NCBI GenBank assembly: GCA_900538305.1
Contig: UPXY01000029.1
Coordinates: 1-19,063, forward strand
DNA: 19,063 nt
From: an uncultured Collinsella sp.
Lineage (GTDB): Bacteria > Actinomycetota > Coriobacteriia > Coriobacteriales > Coriobacteriaceae
Reading direction: 5' to 3'
The translations under genes were made by a program, and so were the position numbers. Below are positions 13,043-19,063 of the stretch, piece after piece. The number at the start of each line of letters is the position of its first letter. Position 1 is the first letter of the stretch. Under the pieces are notes generated by a model. That model was not told where the DNA came from, ran no database searches, and saw only the letters and a program-made list of their open reading frames with translations.

Positions 13043-14464
13043 CTATGGTAATTGTACCTCCTGCTTGGGAAACGTCACGGTGATGCAGGTACCTAGCCCC
13101 AGGTCGCTCGCCAAGTCGATGCTCGCGCCGTGGAACACCGCAGCATGCTTCACGATCGCAAGCCCCAAGCCCGTGCCCCCACGCGCCTTCGAGCGGCTCT
13201 TATCCACCCGATAGAACCGTTCGAACACCTTGGGCTGCTCCTCGGGCGCGATGCCGATGCCCGTATCTATGACCTGAAGGTAGGGTCGGTCTTCTTCGTC
13301 CGTGCCGCAGGCAAGCGTCACCGTGCCGCCCGGCTGGTTGTAACGGATTGCGTTGCTCGCCAGGTTGTAGGCGAGCTCGTCGAGCAGCCGCGGTACGCCC
13401 GTCACCACGGCGGGCTTCACATCCATCACGAAGCTCACGTCGTTTCCGCGCGCAAGCTGCTCCAGGCGCTGTCGGATGGACTCGAGCATGCGCGGGAAAT
13501 CGACCGGCTCGGTCGAACCCAGCACCGCGGCAGAGGTATCGGAATCGGAGCGCTCAGCCTCGTCGAGATTGGAGAGGGTGAGAATATCGTTGACGAGCGC
13601 AGTGAGCCGTCCCGCCTCCTTATGGATGCGATGGCCGAAGTCTTGCAGGTCCTCCTCGTTGGCAACCATGCCGCTCGCGATGAGCTCGGCGTATCCGGAA
13701 ATCGTGGTGAGCGGGGTCTTCAGCTCATGCGTGATGTTCGCGGTGAACTCGCGGCGCATGCGGTCATTGTCGGCGAGCACGCGCATCTGTTGCTTGAGCT
13801 CCTGGCGCTGGCTCTCAATGCGATCGAGCATCGGCGTCATCTCCGAATACATCTTCTCGGCGTTGTGCTTGGGGTGGTCGAGGTCGACCTCGAGCAGCGG
13901 CGCGATAATCCCGTGCGCGGCGCGACGCGCGACGAAAAACGAGACCACAAGCAGAATCGCCGCGAGGACGAGCAGCGGCACGGCAAACGAGACCAGGATG
14001 GCGAGCACGCCGTCCTGCTCCTGCGCGAGGCGAACCACCATACCGTTGTCGAGCAGCACTGCCTGGTAGAGCAGAATCTCGCCGAGCGTCGAGCTCGAGC
14101 GTTCGGAATAGCCGGTTCCTTCCTCGCGCGCCTCGATGACCTCCGGACGACCGTTGTGGTTCTCCATCTGCGCGGCCGGTTCCTCGTTGTCGAACATGAC
14201 CGAGCCATCCGCGTCGACGAGCGTCACGCGGACCTCATCGAGCACGAGGCGGTCGAGCAGGCTCACGTCATCGTCGGTCTCGTTGAGCATCGAGGCGATG
14301 ATCTGCGCCTCGTCGTAGAGCTCGCCGCGCGAGATCTCTGCAATCTTGTTCTGTAGATACACTGCACCCACAAGCGTGAGCACCACCACGACGAGCAGCA
14401 CGACGCCGAAGATCGTGCCGAACACGCGGCGAAACAGCGATCTCTTGTTCCCCAGTGGGCTCAT
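13043..14464 (-). CDS. Sensor histidine kinase, PhoR-like
   Basis: A 473-aa membrane kinase partnered with the response regulator just upstream. Helix 1 (about 14-37) and helix 2 (about 153-178) flank an extracytoplasmic domain of some 115 residues containing RVTLVDADGSVMFDNE (79-94), a PAS-like sensor strand seen in PhoR/WalK-type kinases. The H-box FTANITHELKTPLTTISGY has phospho-acceptor His246. N-box LASNAIRYNQPGG (Asn371 region), G1 DTGIGI (400-405), F-box FERFYRVDKSRS and G2 GGTGLGLAIVKH (429-440) are all present. The ATG at 14464 lies 18 bases after the regulator stop, so the two are co-transcribed. Signal unknown: phosphate and envelope stress are both possible; no pst or phosphatase gene is in the window. 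Confidence 0.92.
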   Translation of the reverse strand: MSPLGNKRSLFRRVFGTIFGVVLLVVVVLTLVGAVYLQNKIAEISRGELYDEAQIIASMLNETDDDVSLLDRLVLDEVRVTLVDADGSVMFDNEEPAAQMENHNGRPEVIEAREEGTGYSERSSSTLGEILLYQAVLLDNGMVVRLAQEQDGVLAILVSFAVPLLVLAAILLVVSFFVARRAAHGIIAPLLEVDLDHPKHNAEKMYSEMTPMLDRIESQRQELKQQMRVLADNDRMRREFTANITHELKTPLTTISGYAELIASGMVANEEDLQDFGHRIHKEAGRLTALVNDILTLSNLDEAERSDSDTSAAVLGSTEPVDFPRMLESIRQRLEQLARGNDVSFVMDVKPAVVTGVPRLLDELAYNLASNAIRYNQPGGTVTLACGTDEEDRPYLQVIDTGIGIAPEEQPKVFERFYRVDKSRSKARGGTGLGLAIVKHAAVFHGASIDLASDLGLGTCITVTFPKQEVQLP

Positions 14465-14482
14465 GACGCACGCCTTTGTGCG

Positions 14483-15163
14483 CTACGAGATGCGGTCGGC
14501 GAAGCGGTACCCTACGCCGCGCACCGTCTCGATGCAGTTGGCGCGCTTGCCGAGCTTCTGGCGAAGCGTCTGCACATGCACATCGACCGTGCGCGATCCG
14601 CCATCGAAGTCCCAACCCCACACGCTTTGCAGGAGCGCCTCGCGACTGAACACGACTCCGGGCTTGCGCATGAGGTATTCAAGCAGGTCGAACTCGCGCA
14701 GCGTGAGCTTTACGGACTCGCCGTCGACCGTGACTTCGCGGTGACTCGGCGAGAGCACGATGCCAGAGCTGGAGAGAACGTCACTTGTCTTTTTCGTCAT
14801 GCCACCGCGACGCAATAAGGCGCGGCAACGACTCGTGAGCTCCATCACGCTGAAGGGCTTCGTGAGGTAGTCGTCGGCGCCGCCGTCGAGCGCGATCACC
14901 TTGTCGAGCTCGGTGTCCTTCGCGGTGAGCATCATGATCGGCACCGTCGCGGTCTCCTTGTCCGCGCGGAGGCGGCGGAGAATCTCGAGGCCGTCGGTAT
15001 CGGGGAGCATGATGTCAAGCAAGACGGCGTCGGGCACGCGGCGGGCGACAGCTGCCTTGAACTCGCTATCGCTTGCAAAGCCCTCTGCTTCGATACCCTG
15101 CTGATGCAGCGCGTAGAGCGTGAGGCCGCGAATGTCTTCCTCGTCCTCAACGTAATAGATCAT
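14483..15163 (-). CDS. OmpR/PhoB-family response regulator
   Basis: A 226-aa two-domain regulator. The receiver holds the acidic pair ED/ED (6-10), phospho-acceptor Asp50 in AVLLDIMLPD, Thr80 in MMLTAKD and Lys102 in LTKPF. The C-terminal winged helix shows LTLREFDLLEYLMRKPG and SRTVDVHVQTLRQKLG, ending GVGYRF. The ATG at 15163 follows GAGGAG at 11 bases; a GTG at 15175 overlaps that site and is rejected. It is followed after 18 bases by its kinase gene. It is first in its operon, and the region upstream (15176-15290) is moderately AT-rich with no certain promoter. Target genes cannot be told from this window. Confidence 0.93.
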   Translation of the reverse strand: MIYYVEDEEDIRGLTLYALHQQGIEAEGFASDSEFKAAVARRVPDAVLLDIMLPDTDGLEILRRLRADKETATVPIMMLTAKDTELDKVIALDGGADDYLTKPFSVMELTSRCRALLRRGGMTKKTSDVLSSSGIVLSPSHREVTVDGESVKLTLREFDLLEYLMRKPGVVFSREALLQSVWGWDFDGGSRTVDVHVQTLRQKLGKRANCIETVRGVGYRFADRIS

Positions 15164-15290
15164 CGATACCGTCACTCCTCGAGTGCAAATGTGTAGCTTG
15201 CTTCATAGTACACGTTATGCGCCGCGCTTCATGATGCAGAAAGGACATTGTAAAGATAGCGTAATCCATCAGCTAGCAAGGACTGTAGAC

Positions 15291-15365
15291 CCCGCCATTG
15301 GGGACGGGGGTTATTGGCTGGGCGGGACCAGCCATTGGGGACGGGGGCTTTCGGCTGCGGACGGG
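15291..15365. repeat. GGGGACGGGGG repeat cluster between the two two-component operons
   Basis: A 35-base unit (15291-15325) is the exact reverse complement of 27-61. A second partial unit starts at 15331, so GCCATTGGGGACGGGGG occurs at 15294-15310 and 15331-15347. A third decayed GCGGACGGGGGC follows. The block ends 7 bases before the stop codon of the VanS-like kinase gene. It separates the two operons and could reduce read-through, but has no T-run. Confidence 0.85.
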
Positions 15366-15372
15366 GGCATCC

Positions 15373-16644
15373 TCACACACCGGGCAGCACAATGGTGAAG
15401 GTGGTGCACTCCGGCGTGGAAGAGCACTCGATCGTGCCTCCATGCGCGCCCACGATCTCCTTCGCGATGGCAAGTCCAAGCCCAGCGCCGCCGCGATTCG
15501 TCGCGCGCGCCGCATCGAGCCGGTAAAACTTCTCGAAAATCAACTTGAGCTTGGGCTCGGGGATGGGGTCGCCCTGGTTCTCGAAGCGAACGATAACCCC
15601 CTCGTCATCGCGACGCTCGGCCAAAATGCGAATAGCTGTGTCGTCGTAGCTGTAGGCGATGGCATTTCGCATCACGTTGTTGAACACGCGCGCCATCTTG
15701 TCGCCATCGATGAGCGCGCGAAGACCCGGTTCACACGAAATCTCGACCTTCTTGCCCTGCTCGGAAAGGATAGGATAAAACTCATCGGCAACCTGCTCGA
15801 GCATGAAGCTCAAATCAACGTAGCCGCGCGTGAGCACGATATCGTGAAAGTCGAAGCGCGTGATGTCGAAGAACTCCTCAATGAGCGCGTCAAGGCGATG
15901 CGCCTTCTCGAGTGCGACGCCCGTGAAGCGGGCACGCTGCTCCACGGGAAGATCCGGAGCCTCCTCCAGCAGGGAGAGATAGCCGACGATGCTCGCAAGA
16001 GGCGTCTTGAGGTCGTGCGCGAGATAGGTCACCAGATCGTCCTTGCGCCGCGCCTCGTTGCGAAGCGCCTGCTCGCCCGCACGGCGCCTCTCGCGCACAC
16101 GGTTGATGGCACTTTCAACCTCGAGATAGTCCCCATCGAGCTGATCCCAATCATCCGGATGATCGATGAGCCGCTCGGTGATGTGCCGCGCGATCATCGT
16201 ATCCGCCTGCTCCTGACCACGCTCGAACCCGTACGCATAGAGCGAACGCCCCACGAAAAACGTGAGGCACACTGCGAGCGCGAGCAGAAACCCACAGAAC
16301 ATGAAGAGGTACCCGGCACTAAAGAACACAGGAAACGGCGTGCCGCCCTTAAGGATGCCTCCCACAACGAGGACGAGGATCCACGCGACGCCGCCGAGCA
16401 CCACGCAACGGCGCGCCTCGATGAAGCGGTCGGCGATGAGGTATCCCACGAACAGCAGAACGACGAGCACGAGCGGATTGTCGGCACCGAGAATCATGAG
16501 GAGCAAAAAGAAGAGCACCACCGTTGAAAGCAGCTTGCTCGCGGTGATCGCCAGCAAACGGGATATGAAGGCGTCTCCTTCAGGCGGCACCGAGGACACC
16601 GAGCCGTTACGCTGCTGCTGAGGTGCGCTATCGTGTGTATTCAT
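15373..16644 (-). CDS. VanS-like sensor histidine kinase with four membrane helices
   Basis: A 423-aa kinase, partner of the VanR-like regulator. The catalytic half is VanS-like: LVTYLAHDLKTPLASIVGY (His210), FNNVMRNAIAYS (Asn327), FENQGDPIP (degenerate G1 as in VanS), FEKFYRLDAAR and GGAGLGLAIAKEI (385-397). The sensor half is unusual: four hydrophobic helices (about 30-53, 58-74, 80-99, 108-132) with loops of only about 5-10 residues, so there is no extracytoplasmic domain, unlike classic VanS. Signal must come within the membrane or from a partner. The ATG at 16644 has GGGAG 12 bases upstream; an ATG at 16656 abuts that site and is rejected. It lies 27 bases after the regulator gene. Confidence 0.92.
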   Translation of the reverse strand: MNTHDSAPQQQRNGSVSSVPPEGDAFISRLLAITASKLLSTVVLFFLLLMILGADNPLVLVVLLFVGYLIADRFIEARRCVVLGGVAWILVLVVGGILKGGTPFPVFFSAGYLFMFCGFLLALAVCLTFFVGRSLYAYGFERGQEQADTMIARHITERLIDHPDDWDQLDGDYLEVESAINRVRERRRAGEQALRNEARRKDDLVTYLAHDLKTPLASIVGYLSLLEEAPDLPVEQRARFTGVALEKAHRLDALIEEFFDITRFDFHDIVLTRGYVDLSFMLEQVADEFYPILSEQGKKVEISCEPGLRALIDGDKMARVFNNVMRNAIAYSYDDTAIRILAERRDDEGVIVRFENQGDPIPEPKLKLIFEKFYRLDAARATNRGGAGLGLAIAKEIVGAHGGTIECSSTPECTTFTIVLPGV

Positions 16645-16671
16645 GAGACCGTCCATCTCCCGGTTTCGCCG

Positions 16672-17370
16672 CTACCCCTCGATGGTATACCCGACGCCCC
16701 AGATGTTCTTAATGAAGCGCGGGCTCTGCGCGTCGTCGCCGATCTTCTCGCGCAGATGCCGAATATGCACCATCACGGTGTTATTCGAGCCCTGCATGAA
16801 CTCTTCGTTCCACACCGCGCGGAACAGATCCTCCACCGGAACCACGCGCCCGCGGTTCTCGGCAAGATAGAGCAGGATCGAATACTCGATAGGCGTACAG
16901 CGCACGGGCTTGTCATCGACCGTGACGGTATGCGCCTCGGGATTGATTTCAAGCCCGTGTACAGAGATGATGTGCGAACTGGGCACTTCATCCCGGCTGC
17001 CATAGCTCGTGTACCGACGCAGCTGCGCCTTGGCGCGAGCGACGAGTTCGAGCGGGCGGAACGGCTTCACCACGTAGTCGTCCGCCCCGAGCGAGAGCCC
17101 CTCGATCTTATCGGCCTGGGCGTCACGAGCGGTAAGCATGATCACGGGATAGGTGTGATCCGCGCGAATCGTGCGCAGAAGCTCAAACCCATCGATATCG
17201 GGAAGCATGATGTCGAGAATCGCGAGGTCGAATTCCTGTGACATGATGAGGTTCGCGGCATCGGCGCCGGAATAGGCAAGCGTTACCTCGAAGCCTTCGT
17301 TTTTCAGATAGATGCCCACAAGGTCGGTAATGGTCTTCTCGTCGTCAACGACGAGGATGCGCGTTTTCAC
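16672..17370 (-). CDS. VanR-like OmpR-family response regulator
   Basis: A 232-aa regulator. The receiver has DDE (9-11), phospho-acceptor Asp53 in LAILDIMLPD, the conserved Thr in IMLTARD and Lys in VVKPF. The DNA-binding wing reads TPIEYSILLYLAENRG and NNTVMVHIRHLREKIG, ending GVGYTIEG, all close to VanR. The GTG at 17370 follows AAAGGAG with an 8-base gap. It is first in a two-gene operon with its kinase. It is divergent from a D,D-carboxypeptidase gene; the 257-base intergenic region holds phased half-sites (17439-17490) that it probably binds. No vanH/A/X ligase genes are present, so this is a housekeeping or envelope-stress relative rather than a vancomycin cluster. Confidence 0.93.
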   Translation of the reverse strand: MKTRILVVDDEKTITDLVGIYLKNEGFEVTLAYSGADAANLIMSQEFDLAILDIMLPDIDGFELLRTIRADHTYPVIMLTARDAQADKIEGLSLGADDYVVKPFRPLELVARAKAQLRRYTSYGSRDEVPSSHIISVHGLEINPEAHTVTVDDKPVRCTPIEYSILLYLAENRGRVVPVEDLFRAVWNEEFMQGSNNTVMVHIRHLREKIGDDAQSPRFIKNIWGVGYTIEG

Positions 17371-17438
17371 CTGGACGCTCCTTTCCCCTAGCTGCCATTA
17401 TTCCCGTCTGCGCTGCCGCGTTGCACTCACGCGCCAGC

Positions 17439-17490
17439 TTAAGCAAGCCCTAAGGCTGGTTGAAGCAGATACCATAAGCTCTGCACAAGC
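17439..17490. promoter_or_regulatory. Phased AAGC/AAGG half-sites, candidate VanR-like operator
   Basis: Hexamers TTAAGC (17439), CTAAGG (17450), TGAAGC (17461), ATAAGC (17474) and ACAAGC (17485) recur with spacings 11, 11, 13 and 11. Direct repeats one helical turn apart are how OmpR/PhoB-family dimers bind DNA. The array lies between the divergent vanR-like (start 17370) and carboxypeptidase (start 17628) genes, suitable for controlling both. Confidence 0.5.
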
Positions 17491-17523
17491 TTTACTTGCC
17501 TTCGTGATTCGCAAGGGTGAGAG

Positions 17524-17529
17524 TAGAAT
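17524..17529 (+). promoter_or_regulatory. Possible -10 element for the carboxypeptidase gene
   Basis: TAGAAT matches TATAAT at five of six bases and lies about 100 bases before the ATG at 17628. No good -35 is found at 17 bases (TTCGTG at 17501), which would fit an activator-dependent promoter using the half-sites just upstream. Weak evidence on its own. Confidence 0.35.
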
Positions 17530-17627
17530 GTGGAATGCCGAAATCTTGTGGCATGGCCTTTCCGCAGCGCTTCTTCTGCACAAGCCACCGCGAGACGCTC
17601 GAGTCAGAACCGATCCTGGAGTCCATC

Positions 17628-18959
17628 ATGCATCGACCCCTCATGCGCCGCATCATCACCCTGCTGTGCGCCCTCGTGTTCACCTTGGGCGCTGGATTCG
17701 TGCTGCCGATGTCGGCGCATGCCGAGGTACTGCAGACGGACATCGTCTGCGGTGAGACCGCCGAGGAGCGCGGGCTTTCCGCAGAAGACCTTCCCGACAT
17801 CACCGCCCCGCATGCGATCGTGATGGATGACGAGGGAACCGTCTACTTCGAGCGCTCGGCAGACGAACAGGTGAAGATCGCGTCGCTCACAAAGCTCATG
17901 ACGGCCATCGTCGCACTCGAGAACGCAGAGGTAACCGACACCATCACCGTCGATCACGCCGCCGCGACCGTAGGCGAGTCGAGCGCCAACCTGCGCGAGG
18001 GCGATACCTTCGACCTCAAGACGGCGCTCAAGGCGCTACTCATCCCCTCGGGCAACGATGCCGCCATGGCGATCGCCACGAGCGTCGGCGCGATCATGGA
18101 TCCCTCGAGCGACGACCCCTACGGCGTGTTCATCGATGCCATGAACGCGAAGGCCGAAGAGCTCGGGCTCGGAGCGCTGTTCGCCAACCCCCATGGACTC
18201 GACTTCGGTGCGTGGGAGGCAGACATGCACGCCTCGGCACGCGACGTGGCGATAATGCTCGCCTATGCCATGGAGAACGAGACGTTTCGCGAGGTGGATG
18301 GCTGCGGGGAAGATTCCATCATCGTGACCGGAGCGGATGGCAAAAAGCGCACGGTCTCCTTCCACCCGTGGAACAGGATCCTGGGCGAGGAGGGCAATAT
18401 CGGGGGTAAGACCGGGACGACGTATGTCTCGGGCAAATGCTTCGCCGGAACCTTCTTGCGCGACGGCGAAGAGGTATACGTCGTCGTGCTCGGCTGCCCC
18501 GAGGACGATGACCGCTTCAACGACACGCTCGCGCTCGCTAACTGGTACTACGACCACACAGAAACCGTCGACGTGGTGCAGGGCGACGTCACCACGATGG
18601 AAGGCGAGACGCTGGTGGGGCGTGCGACTGCTTCTGCATGGACGGACAAGACGGTCGACGTCGTCGCAAACGATCCCGAGGCCACGGTACGGGTCTTCAC
18701 CTTGGCGGGAGAACTCTCGCTCGATGTTGAGCTCGAGGAGTTTTCCGATGCCGTGCATCGCGGTGATCCGGCAGGCAAGCTCACGCTCTACCAGGGGAAC
18801 GGCACACTCGCCACGGTTGACCTCATCGCCGCAGAAGACGTGCCCGAGCCGAGTCCGTTCGAATGGGCGATGGTGCAGTTCGATCGTTTCACGCGCTGGA
18901 TCACCGGCAAGCCCACAACCGCCCCGCACGAGGTGTTCGCCACGGTGCCGCAGGTCTGA
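17628..18959 (+). CDS. Secreted serine-type D-Ala-D-Ala carboxypeptidase (PBP5/DacA family, S11)
   Basis: A 443-aa peptidoglycan enzyme that would remove the terminal D-alanine from stem pentapeptides outside the membrane, limiting cross-linking. A signal peptide (MHRPLMRR, hydrophobic 9-27, cleavage after AHA, about residue 32) is clear. Active-site motifs are complete: SLTK (Ser86, Lys89), SGN (141-143) and KTGT (261-264). A beta-rich C-terminal domain of about 100 residues follows. The chain ends in an amphipathic helix SPFEWAMVQFDRFTRWITG (409-427), as PBP5 relatives use to sit on the membrane. The ATG at 17628 follows TGGAG with a 7-base gap; the frame upstream lacks a better start. Divergent from the VanRS-like genes, which probably control it. 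Confidence 0.93.
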   Translation: MHRPLMRRIITLLCALVFTLGAGFVLPMSAHAEVLQTDIVCGETAEERGLSAEDLPDITAPHAIVMDDEGTVYFERSADEQVKIASLTKLMTAIVALENAEVTDTITVDHAAATVGESSANLREGDTFDLKTALKALLIPSGNDAAMAIATSVGAIMDPSSDDPYGVFIDAMNAKAEELGLGALFANPHGLDFGAWEADMHASARDVAIMLAYAMENETFREVDGCGEDSIIVTGADGKKRTVSFHPWNRILGEEGNIGGKTGTTYVSGKCFAGTFLRDGEEVYVVVLGCPEDDDRFNDTLALANWYYDHTETVDVVQGDVTTMEGETLVGRATASAWTDKTVDVVANDPEATVRVFTLAGELSLDVELEEFSDAVHRGDPAGKLTLYQGNGTLATVDLIAAEDVPEPSPFEWAMVQFDRFTRWITGKPTTAPHEVFATVPQV

Positions 18960-18980
18960 CAACTGCTCGGTGGGGCGCGC

Positions 18981-19050
18981 GTAGAATCACCCCAGGGCTC
19001 TGCGGCGCCGGGACATGTAAAATCACCCCAGGGGTTTTTCGACATCGTCC
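18981..19050. repeat. CCCCAGGGG repeats at the right end: one decayed, one intact
   Basis: The intact unit (19011-19050) reads ACATGTAAAATCACCCC then AGGGGTTTTTCGACATC, bounded by GGAC and GTCC. A decayed unit (18981-19000, AGAATCACCCCAGGG) precedes it. Both match the cluster at 8278-8450. They follow the carboxypeptidase gene by 21 bases. The window ends at 19063 with no further gene. Confidence 0.8.
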
Positions 19051-19063
19051 GGCGGTACCGCCG

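Noticed and set aside
15373..17370. Vancomycin-resistance cluster
   Set aside because: VanR/VanS-like regulators occur, but no VanH, D-Ala-D-Lac/Ser ligase or VanX/Y gene is in the window.

Overview
This is a GC-rich chromosomal window (by eye a little over 60% G+C) with dense, mostly complete genes and many short palindromic intergenic repeats. Gene content and style suggest a high-GC Gram-positive, most likely a Coriobacteriia gut actinobacterium (Collinsella/Olsenella-like). That is an inference from HtpG, VanRS-like and BceAB-like genes, an SPFH/ribbon-helix-helix pair and small GGGGAC and CCCCAGGGG palindromes. No rRNA, tRNA, CRISPR array, insertion sequence or prophage gene was found.

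Left block (1-4700, + strand): an SPFH/band-7 membrane protein and a small ribbon-helix-helix protein, then an ABC exporter pair (ATPase plus 550-aa permease), a 71-aa basic protein of unknown function, and a strong intrinsic terminator at 4663-4695. Middle-left block (4811-8191, - strand): a 77-aa single-pass membrane protein, a BceA-like ATPase and a BceB-like FtsX-family permease (ten membrane segments, large extracytoplasmic domain). Two three-armed palindromes bracket the BceAB pair. Between 8278 and 8450 sits a dense cluster of CCCCAGGGG palindromes.

Next is the most unusual gene, 8526-9374 (+). It encodes one 282-aa polypeptide with a MutT-type Nudix domain fused to a complete Vsr-type mismatch endonuclease, joining nucleotide-pool cleaning to mismatch nicking. 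No cytosine methyltransferase is in the window. Positions 9375-10166 hold hairpins, a doubtful 73-aa ORF, a tandem palindromic repeat and a bidirectional terminator.

Right block: on the - strand, htpG, an ElaA-like GNAT acetyltransferase, a PhoB/PhoR-like two-component pair and a VanR/VanS-like pair. Divergent from the last is a secreted serine D-alanyl-D-alanine carboxypeptidase (+). The VanS-like kinase has four membrane helices and almost no extracytoplasmic part. The vanR-carboxypeptidase intergenic region carries AAGC/AAGG half-sites mostly 11 bp apart, as expected for an OmpR-family operator. The simplest reading is a cell-envelope stress region: two ABC systems, two sensors and one peptidoglycan-trimming enzyme, with an unrelated DNA/nucleotide repair fusion embedded in repeats.
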